In this document: piece by piece, positions 44,466 through 52,332 of the stretch | How positions within the stretch are numbered: the first letter of the stretch is position 1 | Layout: the number at the start of each line of letters is the position of its first letter | Notes under the pieces: model-generated | The model's database searches: none | What the model saw: only the letters and a program-made list of their open reading frames with translations | Told to the model about the DNA's origin: nothing | From: Streptomyces sp. HM190 | GTDB lineage: Bacteria > Actinomycetota > Actinomycetes > Streptomycetales > Streptomycetaceae | Assembly (NCBI RefSeq): GCF_009857135.1 | Contig: NZ_CP047318.1 | Location: 1,240,001 to 1,304,000 of the forward strand | Reading direction: 5' to 3' | Length of the DNA stretch: 64,000 bases | Translations under genes and position numbers: made by a program

Positions 44466-45689
44466 TCAGCGAGATCCTTGGGCGGTGAGGGCGGGCTGCT
44501 TGAGCAGTTCGGCGCGGTATCGGGCCGCGGCGGCCGCCGCGGCCTGGCCGCCGAGGGCGACGACACCGGCCAGCCGGCCACCGGAGTGGTAGCCGACGAC
44601 GACGTCACCGTCGAGATCGCCTTCGAGCACGCGCACGTCTTCCTTGCCGAGGACGGGCGCCCCGAAGGACTGCAGGCGGAAGTCGTGCTGGTCGCTCCAG
44701 AAGGTGGGCAGCGGCGCGAACGGGGAGAGGACGTGGTCGGCACCGGTCAGGCCGGCGACGAGGGTCTTCGCCGCGTGCTTGGCGGTGTCCGTGGGGATGC
44801 ACCAGTGCTCCACCCGGCGCGGCAGACCGTCGTAGCGGGCGTTGGGGAAGCGGGCGACGTCACCGACGGCCACCACGTCGGGCCGGCCGCCGACGCGCAG
44901 GTGCTCGTCGGTGAGCACGCCGTCGCTCAGGTCGAGACCGTTGCCGTCCAGCCACTCGGTGTTGGCGACCGAGCCGACCGACTCGACCACCACGTCGGCG
45001 GGCAGGACGGTGCCGTCGCCGAGCGCGACGCCGGTGACGTGGTCGTCGCCGGTGAAGCCCGTCACGCCCGTGCCGAGGGCGAAGCGCACGGCGCGTTCCT
45101 CGTGGCGCCTGAGCAGGGCCTTGGCGAGGAGCTCGCCGAGGGGACCGACCATCGGCAGGGGCAGCGGGTCGACGACGGTCACCTCACGGGCGCCCAGGGC
45201 GAGGGCGGTGGCGGCCACCTCGCAGCCGATGAAGCCGCCCCCGACGACGACCACGCGGGCTCCGGGCCTGGTGAGGGCCTGTCGCAGGCCCTGCGCATCG
45301 TCGATGGTGCGGACCGTGTGCCGGCCGACGAGCGGGCCGGGGCAGCGCAGGCGCCGGGGCCGCATTCCGGTGGCGACGACCAGGCCGTCGTACGAGAGCG
45401 CCTCGCCGTCGTCGAACTCGACGGTGTTCTCCGCGAGCCGCGCGGCGACGACCCGGGTGCCCAGGCGCCACTCCGCGTCGGCCACGCTCGCCCGCGGGCG
45501 GAAGGCGAGGGACTCGAAGGGGGCCTTGCCGGCCAGGACCTCCTTCGACAGGGGCGGCCGGTTGTAGGGCATGTGCGGCTCGTCACCGACGAGCGTGATG
45601 GCTCCGGTCCAGCCGGCGGCCCGCACCTGCTCGGCCGCGCGCAGGCCGGCCATGGAGGCGCCGACCACGACGATGCGTGCGTTCATCAT
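44466..45689 (-). CDS. FAD-dependent ferredoxin reductase
   Basis: 407-aa NAD(P)H:ferredoxin oxidoreductase of the putidaredoxin-reductase/BphA4 type. FAD motif VVVGASMAGLRAAEQVR at the N-terminus, YNRPPLSKEVL, a second Rossmann motif VVVGGGFIGCEVAATA for NAD(P)H, and VAVGDVARFPN. ATG 45689 shares a base with the upstream ferredoxin stop (TGATG; ATG 45686 is equally possible). It should pass electrons to the ferredoxin at 45689-45877 and on to a P450, probably the one at 47563 and perhaps also the one at 38319. Confidence 0.93.
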   Translation of the reverse strand: MMNARIVVVGASMAGLRAAEQVRAAGWTGAITLVGDEPHMPYNRPPLSKEVLAGKAPFESLAFRPRASVADAEWRLGTRVVAARLAENTVEFDDGEALSYDGLVVATGMRPRRLRCPGPLVGRHTVRTIDDAQGLRQALTRPGARVVVVGGGFIGCEVAATALALGAREVTVVDPLPLPMVGPLGELLAKALLRRHEERAVRFALGTGVTGFTGDDHVTGVALGDGTVLPADVVVESVGSVANTEWLDGNGLDLSDGVLTDEHLRVGGRPDVVAVGDVARFPNARYDGLPRRVEHWCIPTDTAKHAAKTLVAGLTGADHVLSPFAPLPTFWSDQHDFRLQSFGAPVLGKEDVRVLEGDLDGDVVVGYHSGGRLAGVVALGGQAAAAAAARYRAELLKQPALTAQGSR

Positions 45690-45877
45690 CAGTCCTCGAT
45701 GCGGATGGCCTGGAGCGGACACACGTCGGCGGCTTCCTCGACCTCGTCACGCAGCGCGTCGTCGGGGTCGGACACATAGGCCAGGTGGCCGCTGTCGTCC
45801 ATGGAGAAGACATCGGGGGCGGCGAAGACGCACTGGCCGTGGTCCTGGCACTTGTTCATGTCGACGACGACCTTCAT
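45689..45877 (-). CDS. P450-associated ferredoxin ([3Fe-4S]-type), second copy
   Basis: 62-aa ferredoxin with motif NKCQDHGQCVFAAP ... DVCPLQAIRIED, i.e. CxxHxxC...CP, close to the ferredoxin at 38075. ATG 45877 has AGGAGG upstream. First gene of the seven-gene hpa operon, immediately ahead of its reductase. Two tandem hairpins lie in its 5' untranslated region. Confidence 0.93.
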   Translation of the reverse strand: MKVVVDMNKCQDHGQCVFAAPDVFSMDDSGHLAYVSDPDDALRDEVEEAADVCPLQAIRIED

Positions 45878-45928
45878 GGCCGGTCCTCCTGAATGTGCGG
45901 GCGTCGGGGCGGGGGCGAGGGAAGAAGA

Positions 45929-45987
45929 GGGGCCCGGCCGCTGTCTGCCGGGCCCCGGCCAAGGGTCCGGTGACTGACCGGACCCTT
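45929..45987 (-). other. Tandem hairpins in 5' region of the hpa operon
   Basis: Two perfect stem-loops: GGGGCCCGGC/GCCGGGCCCC (45929-45956, 8-nt loop) and AAGGGTCCGGT/ACCGGACCCTT (45961-45987, 5-nt loop). They lie between the presumed minus-strand promoter (TTGACC...TATGTT at about 46033-46005) and the ferredoxin start, so they would be transcribed as leader RNA. May stabilise the mRNA or act in attenuation. Confidence 0.6.
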
Positions 45988-45991
45988 ACTC

Positions 45992-46005
45992 ATTTGGCTT
46001 CAAAC
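45992..46005. promoter_or_regulatory. TTTGGC box 2
   Basis: ATTTGGCTTCAAAC, flanked by CTC and AA, matching the boxes at 37523 and 46098. It overlaps or abuts the presumed -10 of the hpa operon promoter. Confidence 0.6.
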
Positions 46006-46038
46006 AACATAGGAAGCCACCCACCCCTGGTCAATACC

Positions 46039-46052
46039 TATCCATGCGGATA
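46039..46052. promoter_or_regulatory. Cluster operator 3: TATCC-N4-GGATA (hpa / GS-like divergent region)
   Basis: TATCCATGCGGATA lies between the divergent hpa operon and the GS-like/P450 operon, just upstream of the minus-strand TTGACC -35. Third copy of the dyad found at 29636 and 39615. Confidence 0.7.
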
Positions 46053-46097
46053 ATTTTTTTCCGACCCCCCTTGCGAGGCGCCCGCAGCACCCATACC

Positions 46098-46111
46098 GTT
46101 TGGCACCAAAC
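46098..46111. promoter_or_regulatory. TTTGGC box 3
   Basis: GTTTGGCACCAAAC, perfect 6-bp dyad GTTTGG/CCAAAC, followed by AA. About 80 bp upstream of the GS-like start and possibly its operator. Confidence 0.6.
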
Positions 46112-46189
46112 AAATTGCCCGTGGGTCCCCACTCCGCACCGGCCTCTGACTTCCCTCGCCATCCACCCCAAGCGCCCGAGGAGACATCG

Positions 46190-47545
46190 GTGAGCGCAAC
46201 CCCAACCCCCAGCCTCCGTCAGCACATGCAGCGGCTCGCCGCCGAGGGCATCGACGTGGTGCGCGTGACCTATCCCGACCTCATCGGCACCGACCGCGCT
46301 CGCGACATCCTGCTGGACCACCTGCCGTCGGCCTGCGACCACGGCCTGGCCTTCTGCCGGGCGGTCTACCACACCAGCCCCGTGGGCGACGTGGTCCCCG
46401 TCTCCGGAGGTCTGGACGCGGGTCTGCCCGACATCACCGTGCGCCCCGACCTGGACAGCCTGGTTCCCCTCCCCTGGGAACCGGGGGTCGCCGCCTGCCT
46501 CGCCGAAGTCACCGACCCGGCCACCGGTACGAACGCGCCCGAGTCACCCCGCGATCTGCTGCGCACCGTGCTCGACCGGTGTGCCGAACACGGGCTGCGT
46601 CCGGTGGTCGGCCCCGAACTCGAATACTTCCTCTGCGACGAGGCCCCTGCCTCCCCGAGCGGCTGGCAGCGTTACTCCGGCGCCGCCGGCGTCGTCTACA
46701 CCGCCGGTCTGCGCGCCGACGGCGACAACCACCTGCTGCGCACGCTGCGCCTGCTGCGGGACATGAACATCGGCGCGACCAGCGGCAACCACGAGTTCGA
46801 CGGCGGCCAGTTCGAGATCAACCTCACCCACTCCGAGGCACTCTCCGCCGCGGACCGCGCCTTTCTCTTCAAGGCCGCGGTCAAGGAGCTGGCCCGGAAG
46901 GAGGGGAGACTCGCCACCTTCATGGCCAAGCCGTTCAACGACGCGGGAGGCTCCGGTTTCCACCTCCACCTGTCCTGCGACAACGACGAGGGCGGCAACG
47001 CCTTCGACGATCCCGCCGGGCCGTACGGGCTGTCGTCCACCGCCCGGCACGCCGTCGCCGGCATCCTCGCCCATGCCCCGGCACTGGCCGCGCTGGCGAA
47101 CCCGACCGTGAACTCCTACAAGCGTTTCGGCCCGGACACCCTCGCCCCGTGGCTCATCGACTGGGGCCTGGACAACCGCAGCGCCATGGTCCGCATCCCG
47201 CCCGAGCGCGGCTCCGGCGCCCGGCTCGAACTGCGCCTCGGTGACGCGAGCGCCAACCCCTATCTGCTGATCGCGGGCACGATCGCCGCCGCGCTGCTCG
47301 GGGTGCTGGCCGGCGAGGAGCCGCCCTCCCCATTGGAGGGGTACGGCTACGACACCAGCAGGGCCGCCGTGCTGCCCATGAGCCTGCCGACCGCGCTGGA
47401 CGCCCTGGAGGCGGACACCGAACTGACCGACGTCCTCGGCAAGGAGTTCACCGCGTCCTTCCTCTCCTACAAGCGCAACGAGACCGAACGCTTCCACCGG
47501 CACGTCACCGACTGGGAGTTCACCGAGTACGCCTACCACCTGTGA
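46190..47545 (+). CDS. Glutamine synthetase family gamma-glutamyl ligase (PuuA/GlnA3-like)
   Basis: 451-aa GS-fold ligase. Conserved ATP/metal pieces: GNHEFDGGQFEINL, KPFNDAGGSGFHLHLSC (catalytic-site His), NSYKRFG, and RIPPERGSGARLELRLGDAS. The N-terminus (IDVVRVTYPDLIGTDRARDI) is that of gamma-glutamylamine synthetases, not housekeeping GlnA, and the adenylylation Tyr loop is not evident. GTG 46190 has GAGGAGA 8 nt upstream. Predicted to attach glutamate to an amine using ATP, the first step of the pathway; the matching hydrolase is at 33691. P450 2 follows after 17 bp. Confidence 0.9.
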   Translation: MSATPTPSLRQHMQRLAAEGIDVVRVTYPDLIGTDRARDILLDHLPSACDHGLAFCRAVYHTSPVGDVVPVSGGLDAGLPDITVRPDLDSLVPLPWEPGVAACLAEVTDPATGTNAPESPRDLLRTVLDRCAEHGLRPVVGPELEYFLCDEAPASPSGWQRYSGAAGVVYTAGLRADGDNHLLRTLRLLRDMNIGATSGNHEFDGGQFEINLTHSEALSAADRAFLFKAAVKELARKEGRLATFMAKPFNDAGGSGFHLHLSCDNDEGGNAFDDPAGPYGLSSTARHAVAGILAHAPALAALANPTVNSYKRFGPDTLAPWLIDWGLDNRSAMVRIPPERGSGARLELRLGDASANPYLLIAGTIAAALLGVLAGEEPPSPLEGYGYDTSRAAVLPMSLPTALDALEADTELTDVLGKEFTASFLSYKRNETERFHRHVTDWEFTEYAYHL

Positions 47546-47562
47546 CGACTGGGAGCCATCCG

Positions 47563-48849
47563 ATGACGACCGAGACCCCGACCGCCGCCGTGCACGAACC
47601 CCTGCCGCTGGCGGACGTCAACCTCGCCGACCTGGACAACTTCACCGACGGGATCACCCCGTGGCGCATGTTCCACACCCTGCGCCACGAGGACCCGGTG
47701 CACTGGCAGCCCGAGGAGGCCCCCAACTCCGGCTTCTGGGCGGTGACCCGGCACGCCGACATCGCCCGCGTCGACCGCGACGCGGAGACCTTCACCTCGA
47801 CGAAGTTCGTGAACCTCGAAGAGGTCGACGAGGACCAGATCAAGACGCGTGCCTCCATCCTGGAACTGGACGGCATACGCCACCGCGCGCTGCGCAGTCT
47901 GCTCCAGCGCCAGTTCGGCGCGACCGTCATCAACAGCTACACCAACTTCCTGCGCGGCCTGACCGCCACCACGCTGGACGCGGCGCTGGCCAAGGGGACC
48001 TTCGACTTCGTCAAGGAGGTCTCCGCCGACTTCCCCATCAACGTCCTCGCCCGGCTCCTCGACGTACCGCCGGAGGACAACCAGCAGCTCATCGACTGGG
48101 GCAACCGCATCATCGGCAACACCGACCCCGACTACGCCGACGTCCTGCTGGACAGCGCGGAGAGCGAGCAGTACCGGCACCTGCCCTTCCGCTCCCCCGC
48201 CTCGCTGGAGGTCTTCGAGTACGGCCGCGAACTGGCCCGGCAGCGGCGCGGCGGCGACGGCACCGACCTGGTGTCCCGCCTGGTCAACACCACCCCCCGG
48301 GACGGGGTGCCGCTCTCCGCGCAGGACTTCGACAACTACTTCCTGCTCCTCGTCGTGGCCGGCAACGAGACCACCCGCCACACCATCACCCACTCCATGC
48401 TGGCCCTCCTCCAGCACCCCGAGCAGCTGGCCCGCCTCCAGGAGGACCCGTCGCTGATCCCGGTCGCGGTCGAGGAGTTCCTGCGCTGGGCCTCGCCCGT
48501 CTACCACTTCCGCCGCACCGCGACGCGCGACGTGGAACTGGGCGGCAAGCACATCAAGGAGGGCGAGAAGGTCGTCATGTGGTACGCCTCCGGCAACCGT
48601 GACGAGGAGGTCTTCGGCAACCCGTACGACTTCGACGTCACCCGCGCCGACAACGACCATGTGACCTTCGGCAAGGGCAGCCCTCACCTGTGCCTGGGCA
48701 ACCTGCTGGCCCGCACCGAGATCCGCATCATGTTCGAGGAGCTGATCCCGAGGATCGCGGACATCCGTCTGTCGGGCGAAGTCCCGCGCGTGCGCTCCAA
48801 CTTCGTCAACGGCATCAAGAAGCTGCCGGTGGAGGTGACCCTCGCCTGA
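47563..48849 (+). CDS. Cytochrome P450 (second of cluster), canonical
   Basis: 428-aa P450. I-helix LLVVAGNETTRHT is canonical; ExxR in EEFLRWASP; heme Cys377 in FGKGSPHLCLGN; MWYASGNRDEEVF is typical of the CYP108/124/125/142-like group. ATG 47563 has GGGAG 9 nt upstream. Co-transcribed with the GS-like ligase; redox partners are encoded divergently (ferredoxin and reductase at 44466-45877). P450 plus ferredoxin plus GS-like gene recalls mycobacterial pyrrolidine/piperidine/morpholine (pip/mor) clusters. Confidence 0.93.
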   Translation: MTTETPTAAVHEPLPLADVNLADLDNFTDGITPWRMFHTLRHEDPVHWQPEEAPNSGFWAVTRHADIARVDRDAETFTSTKFVNLEEVDEDQIKTRASILELDGIRHRALRSLLQRQFGATVINSYTNFLRGLTATTLDAALAKGTFDFVKEVSADFPINVLARLLDVPPEDNQQLIDWGNRIIGNTDPDYADVLLDSAESEQYRHLPFRSPASLEVFEYGRELARQRRGGDGTDLVSRLVNTTPRDGVPLSAQDFDNYFLLLVVAGNETTRHTITHSMLALLQHPEQLARLQEDPSLIPVAVEEFLRWASPVYHFRRTATRDVELGGKHIKEGEKVVMWYASGNRDEEVFGNPYDFDVTRADNDHVTFGKGSPHLCLGNLLARTEIRIMFEELIPRIADIRLSGEVPRVRSNFVNGIKKLPVEVTLA

Positions 48850-48855
48850 TCACCC

Positions 48856-48899
48856 GCCTCGCCTGCCGCACCCGCCCGCACGACTGCGGCAGGCGAGGC
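48856..48899 (+). terminator. Terminator after P450 2
   Basis: Perfect 15-bp stem GCCTCGCCTGCCGCA / TGCGGCAGGCGAGGC with a 14-nt loop, 6 bp after the P450 stop. It marks the right edge of the catabolic cluster. Confidence 0.85.
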
Positions 48900-49381
48900 A
48901 CCCCGTCCGGACGAGCGCTCCCTCACGTCCGCCTTCGCAGACGCTCGGCCCTCGTCGGCGGACGCGCCCGGCGGAGCAGACCCCTGAAGACAGGACGTCG
49001 TTCGGCGGGCGGTTCGACGGTCACGTCCTCGCCCCCGAGCGGTTGCAGCACGTGGCGACGGATCAGTTCCTCGATCGGCGAAACGGTGGTGGCGGACGCG
49101 AGGGCACCGGTCGGAGGCGTCCACGCGTCGGAGGCGTCCACGCGTCGTAGCCGCTCCGCGGCCCGGGCGCGTGCCGACGGGTACGGCGCTCTCCTGGTCC
49201 GCGGCCCAAGCAGCGTTACGCCGGGGCGCGCCGACCTCGGGATCGACAGGTCCGAGACAGCTTCACTTGACGCGATCGTGATGCCGGACAGACCAAGATG
49301 GGCCCCTGTCTGAACGTTCAAGCACGCCGTGGCCGTATCCATGGGCGAAAGTGCAAAGCGATCTCGGAGGGATTCGTCCGC
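48900..49381. other. Intergenic stretch with decayed coding DNA
   Basis: A minus-strand frame (VSPIEELIRRHVLQPLGGED, ... VFRGLLRRARPPTRAERL) looks protein-like but its third-position bias is weaker than in neighbours and no start is supported. A 17-bp perfect tandem duplication TCGGAGGCGTCCACGCG occurs at 49111-49144 and would shift the frame. Probably a pseudogene or non-coding. Confidence 0.4.
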
Positions 49382-49882
49382 ATGAGCAGCGAAACGATCA
49401 CACCCGCTTCGGAACCTGCCCGTCGCACGATGATGGCGGCGGCCGGTGTGGCGGGGCTCGCCGTCGCGCTGACCGCGTGCGGGTCGGGCGACGACTCGTC
49501 CGGCTCGTCGGGCTCCGGCAGCGACGCGAGCGGTTCCGCGAGCGGCGGCAGCACGAGCGGGGGCGGCACCGGAGGCGACGACGCGGCGTCGGGCGGCACC
49601 GAGCTGGCCAAGACCAGCGACATCCCGGAGGGCGGCGGCAAGATCTTCGAGGACGAGAACGTGGTGGTCACCCAGCCGAAGGCGGGCGAGTTCAAGGCGT
49701 TCTCCTCGACCTGCACCCACCGTGGCTGCGCCGTGAAGACGGTCGCCGACGGGGTGATCAACTGTCCGTGCCACCAGAGCAACTTCTCGATCGTCGACGG
49801 CAGCGTGAAGAGCGGCCCGGCGACGGAGGCACTGCCGGCCAAGGAGATCAAGGTCAGCGGGACGTCGATCACGCTGGCCTGA
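49382..49882 (+). CDS. Rieske [2Fe-2S] protein with twin-arginine lipoprotein signal
   Basis: 166-aa exported protein. Twin Arg at residues 14-15, hydrophobic stretch, lipobox ALTAC with Cys33, then a ~40-residue Gly/Ser-rich linker (34-75) and a Rieske domain. Cluster ligands Cys111 and His113 (CTHRGC) and Cys128 and His131 (CPCHQS); Cys116 and Cys130 would form the disulfide. Anchored outside the membrane, it could take part in respiratory electron transfer. ATG 49382. Such lone Rieske lipoproteins are common in Streptomyces, function undefined. Confidence 0.92.
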   Translation: MSSETITPASEPARRTMMAAAGVAGLAVALTACGSGDDSSGSSGSGSDASGSASGGSTSGGGTGGDDAASGGTELAKTSDIPEGGGKIFEDENVVVTQPKAGEFKAFSSTCTHRGCAVKTVADGVINCPCHQSNFSIVDGSVKSGPATEALPAKEIKVSGTSITLA

Positions 49883-49896
49883 CGCCCCCGGGACGC

Positions 49897-50562
49897 TCAG
49901 GTCCGCCGCCCGGCCCGTTCGACGCAGGCCAGGACCTCGGCGGTGGTCGCGACCGTGGCGACCAGCGCGAGGGTGTGGCGGATCATCGCGGGGGTGTAGT
50001 CGGCAGGCACCCCCGCGATGGCGTCCCCGGGTACGACGACGCGGTAGCCGAGGTTCACCGCGTCGAACACGGCGTTGGGCACGGCCACGTTGGCGGAGAC
50101 GCCGACGACGATCAGGGTGCGGCAGCCGAGGTTGCGCAGCAACGCGTCGACGTCGGTGCCGGCCAGCGGGGACAGCCCGTGCAGCCGCCGGACGACCAGG
50201 TCCTCCGCGGCGACCTCGATGGGCGGTGCGACACGTACGGCCGCGGTTCCCGTGAGCTGCCGTACGGGCAGCCGCGCCGCGGCCCGGAAGAGGCGGGCGT
50301 TGTGGTTGGCGCCCCGCCCGTCGGGCCGTCGCTCGGCGACCGCGTGCAGGACCTGGACCCCGCTCGCGTGGGCGGCGGCGACGAGCCGGGCCACGTTCGC
50401 GAGCGCCCCCGAGGAGCGGGCCGCCTCGGCGAGTTCGGGGAGGGCGCCGTCCGGTCCCACGACGCCCTGTTGGCACTCCACGGTGAGCAGCGCGGTGGTG
50501 CCGGGGTCGAGGAGTCCGTCCAGCTCCCGCTGCCTCTTCGGCTCGTGCGCGTTCGACGGCAT
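49897..50562 (-). CDS. Isochorismatase-fold protein lacking the catalytic triad
   Basis: 221-aa member of the cysteine hydrolase (isochorismatase-like) superfamily. Fold landmarks are present, but at each triad position the residue differs: ALLTVECQQG has Glu where the Asp of the DxQ motif is expected, VVRRLHGLSPLAGT has Arg for Lys, and VVGVSANVAVPNAV has Ala where the nucleophile Cys sits. The family also has cis-peptide and GYRVVVPGDAIAG elements. ATG 50562. Likely non-hydrolytic or with altered chemistry. Converges with the Rieske gene. Confidence 0.82.
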   Translation of the reverse strand: MPSNAHEPKRQRELDGLLDPGTTALLTVECQQGVVGPDGALPELAEAARSSGALANVARLVAAAHASGVQVLHAVAERRPDGRGANHNARLFRAAARLPVRQLTGTAAVRVAPPIEVAAEDLVVRRLHGLSPLAGTDVDALLRNLGCRTLIVVGVSANVAVPNAVFDAVNLGYRVVVPGDAIAGVPADYTPAMIRHTLALVATVATTAEVLACVERAGRRT

Positions 50563-50716
50563 GGTGTCCCCCAGGGTTTCGAGCGAGGTCGAGAGCCGGG
50601 CGGGCGACCGGCGGCAACGGGTGCCGGTGACCGGGGCGGGCGAGCGTAACGCCTCTTGCGCGGGGACGGAAGACGACCCATGCTCATCTGATCCCACGTC
50701 AGAGGAGAGGAATTCC

Positions 50717-51184
50717 ATGGCCGTCACTCAGCGCAGGGGCCGGAAGATCATGATGGAGCCCGGCGAGCTGGACGCGTTCCTGGGCGCGCAGCGCACCTGC
50801 CGGGTCGCGACGGTCTCGGCCGACGGCGCGCCGCACGTCAGCCCGCTGTGGTTCGTCTGGGACGGCACCTCGCTCTGGCTGTACTCGATCACCCGCAGCA
50901 AGCGCTGGTCGGAGCTGCGCCGCGATCCGCGCGTCGCCGTCGTGGTCGACGCGGGCGAGGACTACGGCGAGCTGCGGGGGGTCGAGCTGTCCGGCACCGT
51001 CGAGGTGGTCGGCGAGGTTCCCCGCACGGGCGAGCCGCTCGCCGAACTGGTGGAGGTGGAGCGCCTGTTCGCCCGCAAGAACTTCGACATCGACGACATG
51101 CCGCACGACGGCCGGCACGCCTGGCTGCGCCTGACCCCGGACGCGATCACGTCCTGGGACTTCCGCAAGCTCGCTGCGCAGTGA
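50717..51184 (+). CDS. Pyridoxamine 5'-phosphate oxidase-like flavin/F420-binding protein
   Basis: 155-aa split-barrel protein: FLGAQRTCRVATVSADGAPH, VSPLWFVWDGTSLWLYSITR, SKRWSELRRDPRVAVVVDAG. This is the PNPOx-like fold that binds FMN or F420; TIGR03618-type F420 enzymes look similar. ATG 50717 has AGAGGAGAGG upstream. Single gene, divergent from the isochorismatase-fold gene with 154 bp between. Substrate unknown. Confidence 0.87.
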   Translation: MAVTQRRGRKIMMEPGELDAFLGAQRTCRVATVSADGAPHVSPLWFVWDGTSLWLYSITRSKRWSELRRDPRVAVVVDAGEDYGELRGVELSGTVEVVGEVPRTGEPLAELVEVERLFARKNFDIDDMPHDGRHAWLRLTPDAITSWDFRKLAAQ

Positions 51185-51276
51185 CCGGGGCGTGCTCACC
51201 GGGACGCCGACCGACCAGCCGAGCACCCGGCGGACACACTCCGCCGCTGGCACATCCACGCGGGAAGCACGAGGAG

Positions 51277-51336
51277 CAGGACGGATGACGAACAGGACGG
51301 ATGAAGAGCGCCCGGCATGACGAGCGCCCGGCATGA
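51277..51336. repeat. Short direct repeats
   Basis: GAGCGCCCGGCATGA occurs twice with 1 bp between (51306-51320, 51322-51336), preceded by two copies of CAGGACGGATGA. Intergenic, downstream of the split-barrel gene. Confidence 0.7.
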
Positions 51337-51351
51337 GAGCGGAAGACCGTC

Positions 51352-52257
51352 CTACGTCCCGTACGCGGCCCCGGCCGCCCTGAGTGCCTCGACGGCCGCC
51401 CTGATGGACGGCCTGCGGTCCGCGTCGGCGCGCCATACGGCGTAGACGCTGCGGTGGACCCGGTGCCGTACGGGCACGGTGCGCACCCCGGCAGGCATCG
51501 GGTCCCGTCCCAGCCGAGGCGCGATGCACACGCCCAACCCGGCTGCCACCAGCGCGAGTTGGGTGTGGTGCTCACCGGCCCGGTGGGCGATGTGGGGCTC
51601 GATGCCGTTCGCGCGCAGGGTGTAGAGCAGCCATTCGTGGCAGAACTCGCCCTCGGGCCACGCCACCCACGCCTCGTCCGCCAGCTCCTCCAGGTCGATG
51701 TCGTCCCGCCCGGCGAGCGGGTGGTCCTCGGGCAGGGCGACCTCCACCGGGTCGTCGAGGATCGAGGCGCGGGCGAGTCCCTCGGGCACGGGCAGCGGTT
51801 TGTTGTACCAGTCGAGGACGACGGCCAGGTCGGCGTCGCCCCGCACCACCGCGTGGATCGCGAGTTCCGGCTCCAGCTCCCGCGACCGCACCCGCAGCGC
51901 CGGATGATCGGCCCCGAGCGCGCGGAAGACGGCGGGGAACAGCCCCCGCACCGCCGTCGGGAACGCGGCGAGCCGCAGCTCCCCGACGACCTGGCCCCGC
52001 TGGGCCTCCAGGTCGGACTGGGCCAGCTCGACCTGGGAGAGGATCCGCGCCGCGTGGTCGGCGAGGAGCCGTCCTGCGTCGGTGAGCCGCACTCCGCGGC
52101 CGTTCTTGGCGAGCAGTCGCTGCCCCACCTCCCGCTCCAGCTTCGCCATCTGCTGGGAGACGGCGGACGTGGTCACGTGCAGGCCGTCCGCCGCACCGCT
52201 GACCGAGCCGTGCCGGGCGAGGGCGTCGAGGGTGCGCAGGCGCTCCAGGTTCAACAT
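51352..52257 (-). CDS. LysR family transcriptional regulator
   Basis: 301-aa LTTR. N-terminal winged HTH (MLNLERLRTLDALARHGSVS, LHVTTSAVSQQMAKLEREVG, residues 1-60) and PBP-like effector domain (LRLAAFPTAVRGLFPAVF). Divergent from the EamA transporter with a 75-bp intergenic region that carries repeated CTACGAGA elements, so it most likely regulates the transporter. ATG 52257. Confidence 0.93.
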   Translation of the reverse strand: MLNLERLRTLDALARHGSVSGAADGLHVTTSAVSQQMAKLEREVGQRLLAKNGRGVRLTDAGRLLADHAARILSQVELAQSDLEAQRGQVVGELRLAAFPTAVRGLFPAVFRALGADHPALRVRSRELEPELAIHAVVRGDADLAVVLDWYNKPLPVPEGLARASILDDPVEVALPEDHPLAGRDDIDLEELADEAWVAWPEGEFCHEWLLYTLRANGIEPHIAHRAGEHHTQLALVAAGLGVCIAPRLGRDPMPAGVRTVPVRHRVHRSVYAVWRADADRRPSIRAAVEALRAAGAAYGT

Positions 52258-52332
52258 GTAAGTGATGCTACGAGAATCAGCTCATGAAATCTCGCTTGTG
52301 CTACGAGATCCTTGCGGAGCATGGTGTCAAGC
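52258..52332. promoter_or_regulatory. LysR-EamA divergent promoter with repeats
   Basis: TGCTACGAGA occurs twice (around 52268 and 52300), and TCTCG-N9-CGAGA forms an interrupted dyad with the second copy. Probable LysR binding sites. Confidence 0.45.

Noticed and set aside
45961..45987. Hairpin as a transcription terminator
   Set aside because: No gene ends next to it; it is downstream of a promoter and upstream of the ferredoxin gene, so it is treated as a leader structure.
46190..47545. Housekeeping glutamine synthetase
   Set aside because: N-terminal signature and operon context (P450, amine pathway) fit gamma-glutamylamine synthetases.
48923..50617. 564-codon open frame on the minus strand
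   Set aside because: Crosses the Rieske gene antisense and the isochorismatase-fold gene in the wrong frame; only its last ~70 codons look faintly protein-like and are described as decayed DNA.
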